Shown here: positions 51,439 through 59,950 of the stretch, one piece after another
How positions within the stretch are numbered: the first letter of the stretch is position 1
How the letters are laid out: each line of letters starts with the position of its first letter
Source of the DNA: CAVZBW01 sp963778465
GTDB taxonomy: Bacteria; Actinomycetota; Acidimicrobiia; Acidimicrobiales; RAAP-2
DNA: 64,000 nt
Assembly: GCA_963778465.1 (NCBI GenBank)
Contig: CAVZUK010000003.1
Location: 868,001-932,000 of the forward strand
Direction: 5' to 3'
Position numbers and translations under genes: made by a program
Notes under the pieces: generated by a model
The model's input: the letters and a program-made list of their open reading frames with translations, nothing else
Database searches by the model: none
What the model was told of the DNA's origin: nothing

Positions 51439-52539
51439 GGCCTCGCGCCGGCGGTAGGCGGGACCGAGCGCCGGGCTCCCGGAACGGGCGTCACCAAAGG
51501 CGGTCCACTCACGCCAGCGCTCGTCCACGCCCTCACGGAACGCGGTTCCCCACTCCATGTAGCTCAGGAGATCGGCCTGGCCCTGCGGACGGCCCACCAT
51601 CCACGAGTGCCCGCCGGGGACCCAGTGCACCGGAGTCCGGGTGAGGCGCGAAAACTCTGTGGCCGCCTCCGGTGGCACGACCCGGTCGAAGCAGCCCCAT
51701 TCGGCGAGCAGTGGGATGCCGGCCTCCGACAGCTCACGCACCCGCTCGGAGAGATCCACCAACATCAACATGTTGCCGACCGGCAGCATCTGTCCGAGGT
51801 GCCGCAGGTTGGTCCGAACCTCCGGCAGGACCGAGCGGATCGTCGAGTAGAGGCGACCGACGAGAAGGTCCGGGGTGTCGAGGGCCACCGCACTCAACAG
51901 GTCGATGCCGTCTGCGAGGTCGGGGAGGATCGGCGCCATCACCCGCGCCACGAGGCCACGGCGCCGCTGCCACGAAGGGGTGGCCACGCCCGCCCGGTAG
52001 ATGATCCCGAGCGCCTCCTCCGGCCACGACGCGGCGTGCTCGACGGCGATGGCCCCGCCCATCGAGTGCCCGATCAGGACCACCGGACCGGCGTCCACGT
52101 GTCGCAGCACCGCCTCCACGGCCTCCGCCATGGCCTCGATGCTGACGCTCGGCCAAGGGAGCGGATCGCTCCCGCCGAAGCCCGGCAAGCTGGGGTTGAC
52201 GAGCCGCCAACCGAAGCGCTCGGCCAGGCGGGCGCTCTCCCTCGCGTAGAGCCATCCTCCGGCCAGGTACCCATGGAGGTTCACCGCCCAGACGGGCGGC
52301 GTGCCCGGGCCGTCGGGTCCGTGGGCGTCCTCGTTGTCGGAGATGGCGAAGGCCAGCCGTCGCCCCTCCACCCGGAACGAGCCGGGAACCATCCGGATCT
52401 CGGGCCGCCGGATCAGAGCGGAGTGCAGTCCTTGCTGCACCCAGCGTTCGGTAACCGGATGCAGATGTGACAACGATCCCCCCGTGTTGCCTGCACCGTT
52501 CGAACTCCCGCCGTCGAACGTGGCGACATCGTGTTGCAT
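51373..52539 (-). CDS. Alpha/beta-hydrolase fold protein
   Basis: 388 residues. The nucleophile Ser is in LIGHSMGGAIAVEHA, the Asp in EWGCFDRVVPPEA and the His in VPGGHSWM, so the whole triad is visible. The oxyanion loop is NLHGYLAGGWL. A cap domain separates strands beta6 and beta7 (residues around 185-290, RLYSTIRSVLPEV). The first 40 and last 40 residues look variable. Substrate unknown; esterase, lipase and haloalkane-type hydrolases share this plan. A plausible -10 lies ten bases upstream of the ATG. It overlaps the convergent GH1-like gene. Confidence 0.82.
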   Translation of the reverse strand: MQHDVATFDGGSSNGAGNTGGSLSHLHPVTERWVQQGLHSALIRRPEIRMVPGSFRVEGRRLAFAISDNEDAHGPDGPGTPPVWAVNLHGYLAGGWLYARESARLAERFGWRLVNPSLPGFGGSDPLPWPSVSIEAMAEAVEAVLRHVDAGPVVLIGHSMGGAIAVEHAASWPEEALGIIYRAGVATPSWQRRRGLVARVMAPILPDLADGIDLLSAVALDTPDLLVGRLYSTIRSVLPEVRTNLRHLGQMLPVGNMLMLVDLSERVRELSEAGIPLLAEWGCFDRVVPPEAATEFSRLTRTPVHWVPGGHSWMVGRPQGQADLLSYMEWGTAFREGVDERWREWTAFGDARSGSPALGPAYRRREASAARPGLRKEQRAGGQTEPAA

Positions 52540-52549
52540 GCGAAATCCG

Positions 52550-52555
52550 AGAATA
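52550..52555 (-). promoter_or_regulatory. Possible -10 element for the alpha/beta-hydrolase gene
   Basis: Read on the minus strand this is TATTCT, fitting TANNNT, with ten bases to the ATG at 52539, so the leader would be very short. A ribosome site is not evident. Confidence 0.35.
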
Positions 52556-52587
52556 TCGCGGGCCGGTCGTCCGGCCGCTCATCGCGG

Positions 52588-52593
52588 TAACGT
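52588..52593 (+). promoter_or_regulatory. Possible leaderless promoter (-10) for the GH31 gene
   Basis: TAACGT fits TANNNT and ends eight bases before the ATG at 52602. It supports that ATG over the upstream in-frame ATG at 52467, which would overlap the divergent hydrolase gene. Confidence 0.4.
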
Positions 52594-52601
52594 CGATCGC
52601 C

Positions 52602-55277
52602 ATGCCGCGCAGTGGAGGGGTGGCCGAGCGGGCGGCACAGCGCGTGCGGATCACCTTCGGCGTGCTCGGCGATCTCGGGGCGGACACGACGGTCGCCATC
52701 GTCGCCAACTCGTTGCAGGCACTCGGGAGGCGGCGCCGGGAACGCCGCGGGGCCAGGGTCCCGTCGACGCCGCGCACGCCGGGCCTTCTCCGCGACGTCG
52801 TCCCCGTTCCGGGGGGCGCGCGCTGCCGCTTCTCCGAGGCCGAGCTCGAGATCGTCTTTGTGACGTCCGACGTCGTGCGGGTGAGTTGGGGACCCGACCG
52901 GCCTCCTCCACCTCGCGGGTTTCCCGACCCACCGCCCGCCGAGGCTGCCGTTCCGTTCGAGGTCGGCGTCGTCGCCGCGACCGGCGGTTCGGGTTGCCGG
53001 GTCTCCACCACCGGCCTCGCCCTAAACGTCTCGGCGGACGGGGGCATCCGCTACTCCGACCCGACCGGTCGCACCGTCCGGGTCGAGTCTCCACCCATCC
53101 GGCGAGGGCCCACCCGCGTGCTGCGCAGCGCGCTGCGGCCAGGTGAACACGTCGCCGGGTTGGGAGAGCGCGCCGCTCCGCTCGACCTGCGGGGCGGGCG
53201 CTACCGGCTCTGGAACCGGGATCCCGGCGGGGCCTGGGGCCCGGGCTCGGACCCGCTGTACTGCGGGATCCCCGTACTCGTGGGCATGCATCGGGACGCC
53301 GACGTGCTGGTCTTCCACGACAATTCCCACTACGGCGTCGTCGCCATCGACGGATCCGGCGGGCGGCCCGTAGGGAGTGGGGTCGTGGAGGTGCGCCTCG
53401 CCGGCGGCATGGCGCGCCACTACGTGAGCACGGGCACCCTCCCGCAGCTGCTCGAGCGCTACGCCGCGCTGACGGGACTGCCCCGGCTGCCGCCGCGGTG
53501 GGCCCTGGGCTACCAGCACTGCCGCTGGGGCTACCGGTCGCAGGAGGAGATCGAGGCCGTCTCGGCCGGCTTCGAGCGCGAGGGCGTGCCCCTCAGCGCG
53601 CTGTATCTCGACATCGACTACATGGAGGGCTATCGGGTCTTCACGGTCGATCCCGCCCGCTTCGCCGACCTCCCGGCGATGTGCGCCCACCTGGAGATGC
53701 GGGGTACCCGACTCGTCACGATCGTCGATCCCGGGGTCAAGGTCGACCAGTCCTACCCGGTGTACCGCGAGGGGCTCGAGGCAGGGCACTTCGTGCGCGA
53801 CGCCGACGGGCAACCGGTGATCGGGGTGGTGTGGCCGGGCCGGTCGGCCTTTCCGGACTTCACCTCCCCGAGGACGCGTGACTGGTGGGCCCGCTGGTAC
53901 GCGAGGTTGCTCGACGCGGGGGTGACGGGCCTCTGGCACGACATGAACGAGCCCACCTCGATCGCTTTGGCCGGCGATCCGACCCTGCCCCGCAGCACCC
54001 CTCACGACCTCGAGGGGCGTGGCGGCACCCATCTGGAGGCGCACAACGTCTACGGGCTCGACATGGATCGTGCCGGCTGGGAGGGCGCGCGGCGGGCGAG
54101 ACCGGACCGCCGCCCCTTCGTGGTGTCCCGGGCGGGATGGGCGGGCGTCCAGCGCTGGGCCTGGATCTGGACGGGCGACGCCGAGTCGACCTGGCACGGC
54201 CTCCGCCAGCAGGTGGCAACGGCACTCGGCCTCGGACTCTCCGGCGTCCCCTTCACGGGGTCCGACATCGGGGGCTTTAGCGGCGACCCCGGCCCCGAGC
54301 TCTACGTGCGCTGGCTCGAGCTGTCGATGTTCGTGCCCTTCTGCCGGACCCATTCGGTGGTGGGAGCGCCCGGCAGGGAGCCCTGGCGCTTCGCCGCGCC
54401 CTACCGGGAGATCATCGGGCGCCTGATCCGTGCCCGGTACCGGCTGCTCCCGTACCTGTACACGGTGGCCTGGGAGGCGAGCGAGACCGGACATCCGGTC
54501 ATGAGGCCCCTGTACTGGAACCCGGCGGGCTCGAGCCCTGCCCCCGACGTCGATCCCCCGGACGACCGGGCCGACGACCAGTTCCTGGTGGGCGACGACC
54601 TACTCGTGGCGCCGGTGACCGCGCCGGGGCGCGACTCCCGCCGGGTGTGGCTCCCCGCGGGTGCCTGGTATCCGTGGGACGCCGCGGGCGGCGCCGAGGT
54701 CGTCGCCTCGGGACCGGAGGCCCCGCTCGCCGGAGGCACCATCGTGGACGGAGCCGCGCCCCTCGGGGCGCCGGCCGTCCACGTGCGCGCCGGGTCCGTC
54801 CTTCCCCTCGACGACGGCTGGTGGCCGGCCCGAGCCGGCCAACCCGCAACCGTCCCGCACGACCACCGCGCCTTGGCGCCCGCCCTCCACTGCTGGCTCG
54901 ACGGGCAGGGTCGTGCCCGCGGCGTGCGCTACGACGACGCCGGTGACGGCGAGGGTGCGGGGCGCGTCGATCGCTTCGAGCTCGAACCGGAGGCCGGAGG
55001 GGCATCGACAGCCGGGTCGGCGACGGGAGCGGACGCAGGCGGATCCGGTCCGGCGGGGACGGCCCGAAGCCTCGTGCTGCGCCGGGAGTCGGACGGCTCG
55101 TTCCCGACACCCGAGTCGACCCGGCTGGTCGTGCACGGGGCGGCCGTGCACTCGGCGGAGGTCGACGGGGAGCGGCTGCCGGTCGTGGCCCATCCCGGCG
55201 GAGGCTGGGCCGTCGAGTGCCGCGGAGGCTTCCGTCAGGCCAGGTTCGAGACGGATCTGCCGGTGGGCCCCGAGTAG
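52602..55277 (+). CDS. Glycoside hydrolase family 31 (alpha-glucosidase type)
   Basis: 891 residues from ATG 52602. The nucleophile is D447 in GLWHDMNEPTS and the acid/base D526 in WIWTGDAESTW, the two GH31 signatures. The barrel opens with RWALGYQHCRWGYRSQEE and PLSALYLDIDYMEGYRVFTV, and GFSGDPGPELYVRWLEL with MFVPFCRTHS closes it. Beta-sandwich domains lie on both sides. Acts on alpha-linked glucosides or xylosides; the exact linkage is not readable. No signal peptide. The first 60 residues, before RTPGLLRDVVPVPGG, have no similarity I recognise, so the true start may be further in, for example GTG 52620. Confidence 0.88.
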   Translation: MPRSGGVAERAAQRVRITFGVLGDLGADTTVAIVANSLQALGRRRRERRGARVPSTPRTPGLLRDVVPVPGGARCRFSEAELEIVFVTSDVVRVSWGPDRPPPPRGFPDPPPAEAAVPFEVGVVAATGGSGCRVSTTGLALNVSADGGIRYSDPTGRTVRVESPPIRRGPTRVLRSALRPGEHVAGLGERAAPLDLRGGRYRLWNRDPGGAWGPGSDPLYCGIPVLVGMHRDADVLVFHDNSHYGVVAIDGSGGRPVGSGVVEVRLAGGMARHYVSTGTLPQLLERYAALTGLPRLPPRWALGYQHCRWGYRSQEEIEAVSAGFEREGVPLSALYLDIDYMEGYRVFTVDPARFADLPAMCAHLEMRGTRLVTIVDPGVKVDQSYPVYREGLEAGHFVRDADGQPVIGVVWPGRSAFPDFTSPRTRDWWARWYARLLDAGVTGLWHDMNEPTSIALAGDPTLPRSTPHDLEGRGGTHLEAHNVYGLDMDRAGWEGARRARPDRRPFVVSRAGWAGVQRWAWIWTGDAESTWHGLRQQVATALGLGLSGVPFTGSDIGGFSGDPGPELYVRWLELSMFVPFCRTHSVVGAPGREPWRFAAPYREIIGRLIRARYRLLPYLYTVAWEASETGHPVMRPLYWNPAGSSPAPDVDPPDDRADDQFLVGDDLLVAPVTAPGRDSRRVWLPAGAWYPWDAAGGAEVVASGPEAPLAGGTIVDGAAPLGAPAVHVRAGSVLPLDDGWWPARAGQPATVPHDHRALAPALHCWLDGQGRARGVRYDDAGDGEGAGRVDRFELEPEAGGASTAGSATGADAGGSGPAGTARSLVLRRESDGSFPTPESTRLVVHGAAVHSAEVDGERLPVVAHPGGGWAVECRGGFRQARFETDLPVGPE

Positions 55278-55317
55278 CCCCGGGCTCGCACCCGTGACGG
55301 GCTCGGCGCGCGGCGGT

Positions 55318-56187
55318 TCAGGTCACGTCTCTCCGGAAGGTGGAGAAATAGCCCACCACGGCCGGGGCCACGCCCCAGGCGACGAGGATCAGGGCGGCGA
55401 CCCCGGTCGAGAGCAGGTTCGCGGCCTGGCCCGCCGGGACCAGGCCGCCGGCCACGGCCTCGCCGGTCGCCGTCGGCAGCCACTTGCCGATCGCGGGGAC
55501 GAGCCCCTCGAGGATGGGATCGAGCAGGAATCCGATGAGGAGCAGGACGACGATGGACGCCACCTGGTTGCGCAGGAGCGTGCCGAACCCGAGCCCGAGG
55601 AGCGCGAAGAGGGCATAGGCGGCGAGAAGGCCGGGGATCACGGCCCCGGCCTGGTCGAGCAGCCCGCTCACCGACCCGCCTTCGGCGGCGAGCAGCGGGA
55701 TGCCGACGAGCGCCACCGCCACGAGGGTGGCGACGCCGAGGAGCACCCCCGTCAGCACCGCCGCGACCGCCTTGGCCGAGAGCACCTGGGCGCGGCGGGG
55801 TTCCACCAGCAACGTCGTGGTGATGACCTGGTACCGGTACTCACCCGTGATGACGAGCGTGCCGAGGACCGCGCACATCCACAGCCCGCCGATGCCGGCT
55901 CCGAGCAGCCGGCGCAGCCCCCGGACCGTGTGGGGCGCCACGAAGCTCACGCCCGAGCGCTGATGGCCGAGCCCGCTCGTGTCGTGCCGAACGAGGAAGA
56001 CGGTGACGACGACGAGGGCCGTGAGGACGAGGGTGACGCCCGCCACGATCCACGGCCCGGGCGTCGTGCGGAGCTTGAACAGCTCGGTGCGGAGCGTGTG
56101 CAACCAGCGGACCGCCCCGCCGGCGCTCCGGCCGCTCGCCGTCGTGGGGACGGCCGTGGTCGAGGGGCTGGGCGAGATGGTGGTCAC
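55318..56187 (-). CDS. ABC-2 type transporter permease
   Basis: 289 residues with six helices: WIVAGVTLVLTALVVVTVFL, the segment around LWMCAVLGTLVITGEY, then GVLLGVATLVAVALVGIPLL, YALFALLGLGFGTLL, IVVLLLIGFLLDPI and TGVAALILVAWGVAPAVVGY. TGEYRYQVITTTLLVEPRR between helices two and three is typical of ABC-2 exporters of the NatB/bacitracin type. GTG at 56187 overlaps the stop of the ATPase gene by four bases. Its cargo is unknown. Confidence 0.82.
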   Translation of the reverse strand: MTTISPSPSTTAVPTTASGRSAGGAVRWLHTLRTELFKLRTTPGPWIVAGVTLVLTALVVVTVFLVRHDTSGLGHQRSGVSFVAPHTVRGLRRLLGAGIGGLWMCAVLGTLVITGEYRYQVITTTLLVEPRRAQVLSAKAVAAVLTGVLLGVATLVAVALVGIPLLAAEGGSVSGLLDQAGAVIPGLLAAYALFALLGLGFGTLLRNQVASIVVLLLIGFLLDPILEGLVPAIGKWLPTATGEAVAGGLVPAGQAANLLSTGVAALILVAWGVAPAVVGYFSTFRRDVT

Positions 56188-57128
56188 GCGGCGGATCCGA
56201 CCCGCTCGGCACCCGCGGTCAGCGCGAGGAACACCGATTCGAGGTCGTTGCTCTCCGGGACCATCTCGTAGACGACGATCTGGTGGGCCGCCAGCATGGG
56301 CCCGAGCTCCTCGGGGGTGACGCCCTCGACCTCCACGAGGTCGGCGCCGGCCGGCCTGGTGGTCCAGCCCGCCGACTGCAGCAGCGGGACGAGCCGGCCG
56401 AGCTCCGGAGTGCGGATCCGGATGTGCGGTCGCATCTGCGTCGTCAGCTCGGCGAGCGGGGACTGGGTGACCAGCCGGCCCTGGGCCAGGATCACCACGT
56501 CGTCCACGGTCTGGGCCATCTCGGCCAGGAGGTGGGACGAGACGAGGACGGTACGCCCCTGCCCGGCCAGGTAGCGCAGCAGGTCCCGGAGCCAGGCGAT
56601 TCCCTGGGGGTCGAGTCCGTTGGCCGGCTCGTCGAGGATCAGCACGCCCGGGTCGCCGAGCAGGGCCCCGGCGAGCTCGAGGCGTTGGCGCATCCCGAGC
56701 GAGAACCCGCCGGCCCGGCGGTTGCCGACGTCGCCCAGCCCGACGAGACCGAGCACCTCGTCCACCCTCTTGACGTCGAATCCTCCGGCCATGGCGATCA
56801 TCCTGAGGTGGTCCCTCGCCCGGCGCGCCGGGTGGAAGTTGGAGGCCTCGAGCACGGCGCCGACCTGGCGGGTGGGATCTTCGAGATCCTGGTACCGGCG
56901 GCCGAGGATCTTCGCCGAGCCGGCCGTCGGGCTGACCAGCCCGAGCAGCATCCGCAGCGTGGTGGTCTTGCCGGCGCCATTGGGGCCGAGGAAGCCGGTG
57001 ACCCGCCCCGGCCGTGCGACGAAGTGGAGTTCGTCGACGGCGGTCACGCTGCCGAAGCGCTTGGTGAGGCCCTGAACCTCGATGGCAGGCTCGCCCACAT
57101 CGCGCTGCGGCGCGCTCATGTGGCTCAT
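56184..57128 (-). CDS. ABC transporter ATP-binding protein
   Basis: 314 residues. Walker A GPNGAGKTT, the Q-loop region QVGAVLEASNFHPARRA, the signature FSLGMRQRLELAGAL, Walker B GVLILDEPANGLDP and the switch His in VLVSSHLL are in order. This is the drug-export/ABC-2 (DrrA-NatA-like) subfamily. The last 80 residues form the regulatory tail of such ATPases. It pairs with the permease gene it overlaps. A TetR gene is immediately upstream on the same strand, 48 bases away. Confidence 0.92.
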   Translation of the reverse strand: MSHMSAPQRDVGEPAIEVQGLTKRFGSVTAVDELHFVARPGRVTGFLGPNGAGKTTTLRMLLGLVSPTAGSAKILGRRYQDLEDPTRQVGAVLEASNFHPARRARDHLRMIAMAGGFDVKRVDEVLGLVGLGDVGNRRAGGFSLGMRQRLELAGALLGDPGVLILDEPANGLDPQGIAWLRDLLRYLAGQGRTVLVSSHLLAEMAQTVDDVVILAQGRLVTQSPLAELTTQMRPHIRIRTPELGRLVPLLQSAGWTTRPAGADLVEVEGVTPEELGPMLAAHQIVVYEMVPESNDLESVFLALTAGAERVGSAA

Positions 57129-57176
57129 TTGATCATCCTCGACTGCCCGAGTGCGGCAGGAGGGGTGGTCGAGGGC

Positions 57177-57812
57177 TCAGGAGGCGGTCGGGCGCTCGAG
57201 TGCCCCCTCCGGCGTGGAGGCGACCGCCGAGCACCCGGGGAGCAACAGCTGGGTGGCGACCGTGAGCTCCTCGTAGACCCGCTCCATCGGCGACCATCCG
57301 CTGACCCAGCCGACGAGCGCGGAGTACCACACGTGGCCGATCATCCGGGCCCGGTCGGAGAGGTCGGGCGGCGCGGGCTCACCGATGGCCCGCGTGATGA
57401 TGCGCTCCATCACCTCGGTGATCTGCTGCTGGCAGGCGACGGCGGCGGGATCGGGGGAGGACAGCGAGACGAACACCGCGCCGACCAGGCGGGGTTGGCG
57501 ACCCATGGCCCGGAGCGCTCTGCCCAGCACGTTGAGCACCCGGTCCGCGGGCTCGGCCCCCCGGGCCGGCTGCTCCGCCAGCCGCAGCTCGAGCTGCTCC
57601 ACCCAGCTCACGAGGGTGGCGGCGAGGAGATGGTCCTTCGACGTGAAGTAGCGGTAGACGGTGCCCATCGCGACGTCCGCCCGCGCGGCCACGTCCCGCA
57701 TCTGCACGGCCTCGTAGCCGCCCTCCATCCCGAGCGCCAGGGCCGCGTCGATCACCCGTTCGCGACGAGCCTGCTGAGCCCGGGTCAGCTGCCGGACCAC
57801 CGCCTCCTGCAT
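57177..57812 (-). CDS. TetR-family regulator, KstR-like
   Basis: 211 residues from ATG 57812 (another in-frame ATG at 57854 is possible and has GGGGG six bases upstream). The helix-turn-helix region ARRERVIDAALALGMEGGYE, AVQMRDVAARADVAMGTVYR and YFTSKDHLLAATL closely resembles mycobacterial KstR, the sterol-catabolism repressor, and RMIGHVWYSALVGWVSGW resembles its ligand domain. Located upstream of an ABC exporter and probably in its operon. KstR controls cholesterol genes elsewhere; here the target is likely the neighbouring exporter. I see no TNNAACNNGTTNNA-type operator nearby. Confidence 0.8.
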   Translation of the reverse strand: MQEAVVRQLTRAQQARRERVIDAALALGMEGGYEAVQMRDVAARADVAMGTVYRYFTSKDHLLAATLVSWVEQLELRLAEQPARGAEPADRVLNVLGRALRAMGRQPRLVGAVFVSLSSPDPAAVACQQQITEVMERIITRAIGEPAPPDLSDRARMIGHVWYSALVGWVSGWSPMERVYEELTVATQLLLPGCSAVASTPEGALERPTAS

Positions 57813-57889
57813 CTCCCCAGGATACTCGCCGGAAACGCCCTGATGAGGGGTCATCCAGGCCCCCACGCTGGGCCCGTCCCCCGACGGAC

Positions 57890-57895
57890 TACCTT
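57890..57895 (+). promoter_or_regulatory. Possible leaderless promoter (-10) for the second TetR gene
   Basis: TACCTT fits TANNNT and ends seven bases before the ATG at 57903. No ribosome site is present. The divergent KstR-like gene starts 90 bases away, so its operator could share this space. Confidence 0.4.
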
Positions 57896-57902
57896 TGTGC
57901 CG

Positions 57903-58712
57903 ATGAGCTCGGGAGGGGACGGGCGGGCACTGCGGAGCGTGGCCACGACCGACGGGAGGGTGCCCGGTCGTCGTGGCCGGGCCACACGGCAGCGACTGCT
58001 GGATTCGACCGTGGAGCTCGTGACCACCACGCCGTGGCGCTCGGTCAAGGTCATCGACATCGCCCGGCGAGCCGGCACGTCGCCCGCGACCTTCTACCAG
58101 TACTTCGAAAACGTCGAGTCGGCCATCGAGGTGCTCGCCGAGGAGATGGTCGAGCAGGCGTCCGAGCTGGCCGACCTCGTCGAGGACGGGGACTGGTCCC
58201 CCGAGCACAGCTGGGAAACGGCGCAGGCCGTGAGCGAGGGGTTCCTCACGTACTGGGAGGCCAACCGGTCGGTCTTCCGGGTCATGGACCTCGCGACCCA
58301 AGAGGGCGATGCCGCCATGCGGGGCGTCCTGGTCCGGGCCTTGAACGCCGTCACCGTCACGCTGGCCAACGCCATCAGCCGCGGCTGTCCATCGGTGTCC
58401 GGCTCGCTCGGCGTGACGACCGCCTCGCCCGCGGGGGGCGAGCCCATGGCCATCGCCGGGGTGCTGGTCGCCATGTTCGCCAACGTCTCGGCGCACCGCT
58501 ACGGCTTCGAATTCTGGGGCATCCGCACCGCCGACCTGGTCGACTCTCAGGCGCGCTTCCTCCACTGGGCGGTGACCGGGCGCCCGGCGGAGGGCCCGGC
58601 TCGGGCTCCCAAGCGGATCAAGGGCCGGCCCGCGCGTCCCCGGACCGGTCCCGTCCCCGGAGGAGAGGTGGTCTCCTACCGACGGGGTCGCCGCCAGGCC
58701 CCGTCCACGTGA
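57903..58712 (+). CDS. TetR-family transcriptional regulator
   Basis: 269 residues. DNA-binding region RRGRATRQRLLDSTVELV, VKVIDIARRAGTSPATFYQY and FENVESAIEVLAEEMVEQA. The ligand domain contains FLTYWEANRSVFRVMDLATQ and EFWGIRTADLVDSQARFLHWAV. The tail is basic (KRIKGRPARPRTG). Divergent from the KstR-like regulator and directly before the sulfonate-uptake operon on the same strand, so its target could be either. Ligand unknown. Confidence 0.8.
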   Translation: MSSGGDGRALRSVATTDGRVPGRRGRATRQRLLDSTVELVTTTPWRSVKVIDIARRAGTSPATFYQYFENVESAIEVLAEEMVEQASELADLVEDGDWSPEHSWETAQAVSEGFLTYWEANRSVFRVMDLATQEGDAAMRGVLVRALNAVTVTLANAISRGCPSVSGSLGVTTASPAGGEPMAIAGVLVAMFANVSAHRYGFEFWGIRTADLVDSQARFLHWAVTGRPAEGPARAPKRIKGRPARPRTGPVPGGEVVSYRRGRRQAPST

Positions 58713-58775
58713 GGGCGCCCACGTGAGGACGCGGGTACGGGGCCGATGCTGCCGGGTGCTCGGGCCCGGCTAAAG

Positions 58776-58804
58776 TTGACAAATCCAATCGGGTTGCTTA
58801 CCTA
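58776..58804 (+). promoter_or_regulatory. Probable promoter of the sulfonate-uptake operon
   Basis: A consensus -35 TTGACA (58776-58781) is followed after 17 bases by TACCTA (58799-58804), a weak -10. Between them AATCC-AATC-GGGTT (58783-58796) forms a short inverted repeat, a candidate operator. The gene begins 54 bases later with a good ribosome site, GGAGGAGA at 58846-58853. This is the clearest -35 in the window. Confidence 0.5.
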
Positions 58805-58858
58805 TTCGATCTCGCCTGAACTGTAGGTCCCGTGAGCCGCCCCTCGGAGGAGAGACCC

Positions 58859-59950
58859 ATGCCCTTGACCACGCCCATCGCCGCACCCGTCGGGCGGCGC
58901 GGACTCTGGCGCGGCCGATGGGCGCGCCGGGGTGGGTTGGCGGTCGCGATCGTGGGGTTGGCTGCCGTGCCCGTCGGCGTCTCGGCGGGCGGCACGGCGG
59001 GGGCGACCCAGTCCAAGGCGGCGAGCGCCTCGACGACGGTCGACCTCTCGGGGGTCACGGTCAACTTCGGCGACCAGGTCAAGTACTACCAGACGGTCGC
59101 CCAGGGCGGGAATGCCCTCCAGGGTGCGCCCTACAGCGTGAGCTGGAGCAACTTCCTGGGCGGCCCGCCGGTCGTGACGGCGGAGACGGGGGGCTCGGTC
59201 GACGTGGGGTTCATGGCCGAGACCCCGACCATCTTCGCCCAGGCCGCAGGCGACCCGATCAAGGTCATCGGGGTGCAGCAAGGGGTGCCCGGGAGCCCGT
59301 CGCCCTTCGCGATCATGGTGCCGTCGGGGTCCTCGATCAAGAAGATCTCCCAGCTCAAGGGCAAGACCGTCGCGGTGGACGAGGGAACGGTCTCGCAGTA
59401 CGCCCTGGTCAAGATCCTGCAGAAGGGCGGGTTGTCCTACAAGTCGGTCCAGGTCGACAACCTGAGCCTTCCCGCCGTGGCGGCGGCGCTCGAGAGCGGC
59501 AGGGTGGACGCGGCCGCCCTCGACGAACCGTTCATCTCCCAGATCGAGGCGGCCCACAAGGGGACCGTGCTGGCGTCGGGCGAAGGCGTCACGACCTACC
59601 TCAACTACCTGGTGGCCAGCCAGTCGGCGCTCTCCAATCCCAAGAAGGCGGCGGCGATCGTCGATCTCGCCGCCCGCCTCTACAAGGCGGCGGCTCAGCT
59701 GCAGAAGAACCCCCAGCTCGCCGCGGAGACCTACGTCAAGACCTACGGCGTCACGATGGCCGAGGCGGAGTCGGTGGTGAAATCGGCGCGGGTCACCCTC
59801 ACGCCGATCAACCCCGCCGTCATCCGCTACCAGCAGCAGGAGGCGAACACCTTCGCCCAGCTGGGCCTCATACCGAACAAGATCAACGTGTCCAAGGCCT
59901 TCTCGCTGTCCGTCAACCGCCAGGTGATGGCCGCGGTGGCGGGGAAGTGA
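58859..59950 (+). CDS. ABC transporter substrate-binding protein, aliphatic sulfonate/taurine (SsuA/TauA) type
   Basis: 363 residues. A signal peptide begins with an Arg-rich stretch (RGRWARRGGLAVAIVGLAAV). The mature part has YSVSWSNFLGGPPVVTAETG, VDVGFMAETPTIFAQAAG, DPIKVIGVQQG and GKTVAVDEGTVSQYALVKIL, the NrtA/SsuA/TauA pattern. Likely substrates are sulfonates, sulfate esters or related compounds. Nitrate-type members are less likely given the adjacent TauD-type oxygenase. The ATG at 58859 has GGAGGAGA upstream; GTG 58832 also lies in frame. The stop overlaps the permease gene. Confidence 0.85.
   Translation: MPLTTPIAAPVGRRGLWRGRWARRGGLAVAIVGLAAVPVGVSAGGTAGATQSKAASASTTVDLSGVTVNFGDQVKYYQTVAQGGNALQGAPYSVSWSNFLGGPPVVTAETGGSVDVGFMAETPTIFAQAAGDPIKVIGVQQGVPGSPSPFAIMVPSGSSIKKISQLKGKTVAVDEGTVSQYALVKILQKGGLSYKSVQVDNLSLPAVAAALESGRVDAAALDEPFISQIEAAHKGTVLASGEGVTTYLNYLVASQSALSNPKKAAAIVDLAARLYKAAAQLQKNPQLAAETYVKTYGVTMAEAESVVKSARVTLTPINPAVIRYQQQEANTFAQLGLIPNKINVSKAFSLSVNRQVMAAVAGK

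Noticed and set aside
52614..52631. GGAGGGGTGGCCGAGCGG looks like the 5' end of a tRNA-Ser or tRNA-Leu gene.
   Set aside because: No matching anticodon stem, T-arm GTTCGA sequence or complementary acceptor end is found in the next 110 bases, and the segment lies in an open frame continuous with the GH31 gene. At best it is a remnant.
55278..55317. CCCGT-G-ACGGG between the GH31 and ABC permease genes as a terminator.
   Set aside because: Five pairs with a one-base loop cannot form a stable hairpin as it stands, and there is no T run.
57813..57902. A KstR-type operator was looked for between the two TetR genes.
   Set aside because: No TNNAACNNGTTNNA-like site was found, so operator-based assignment to KstR is not supported.
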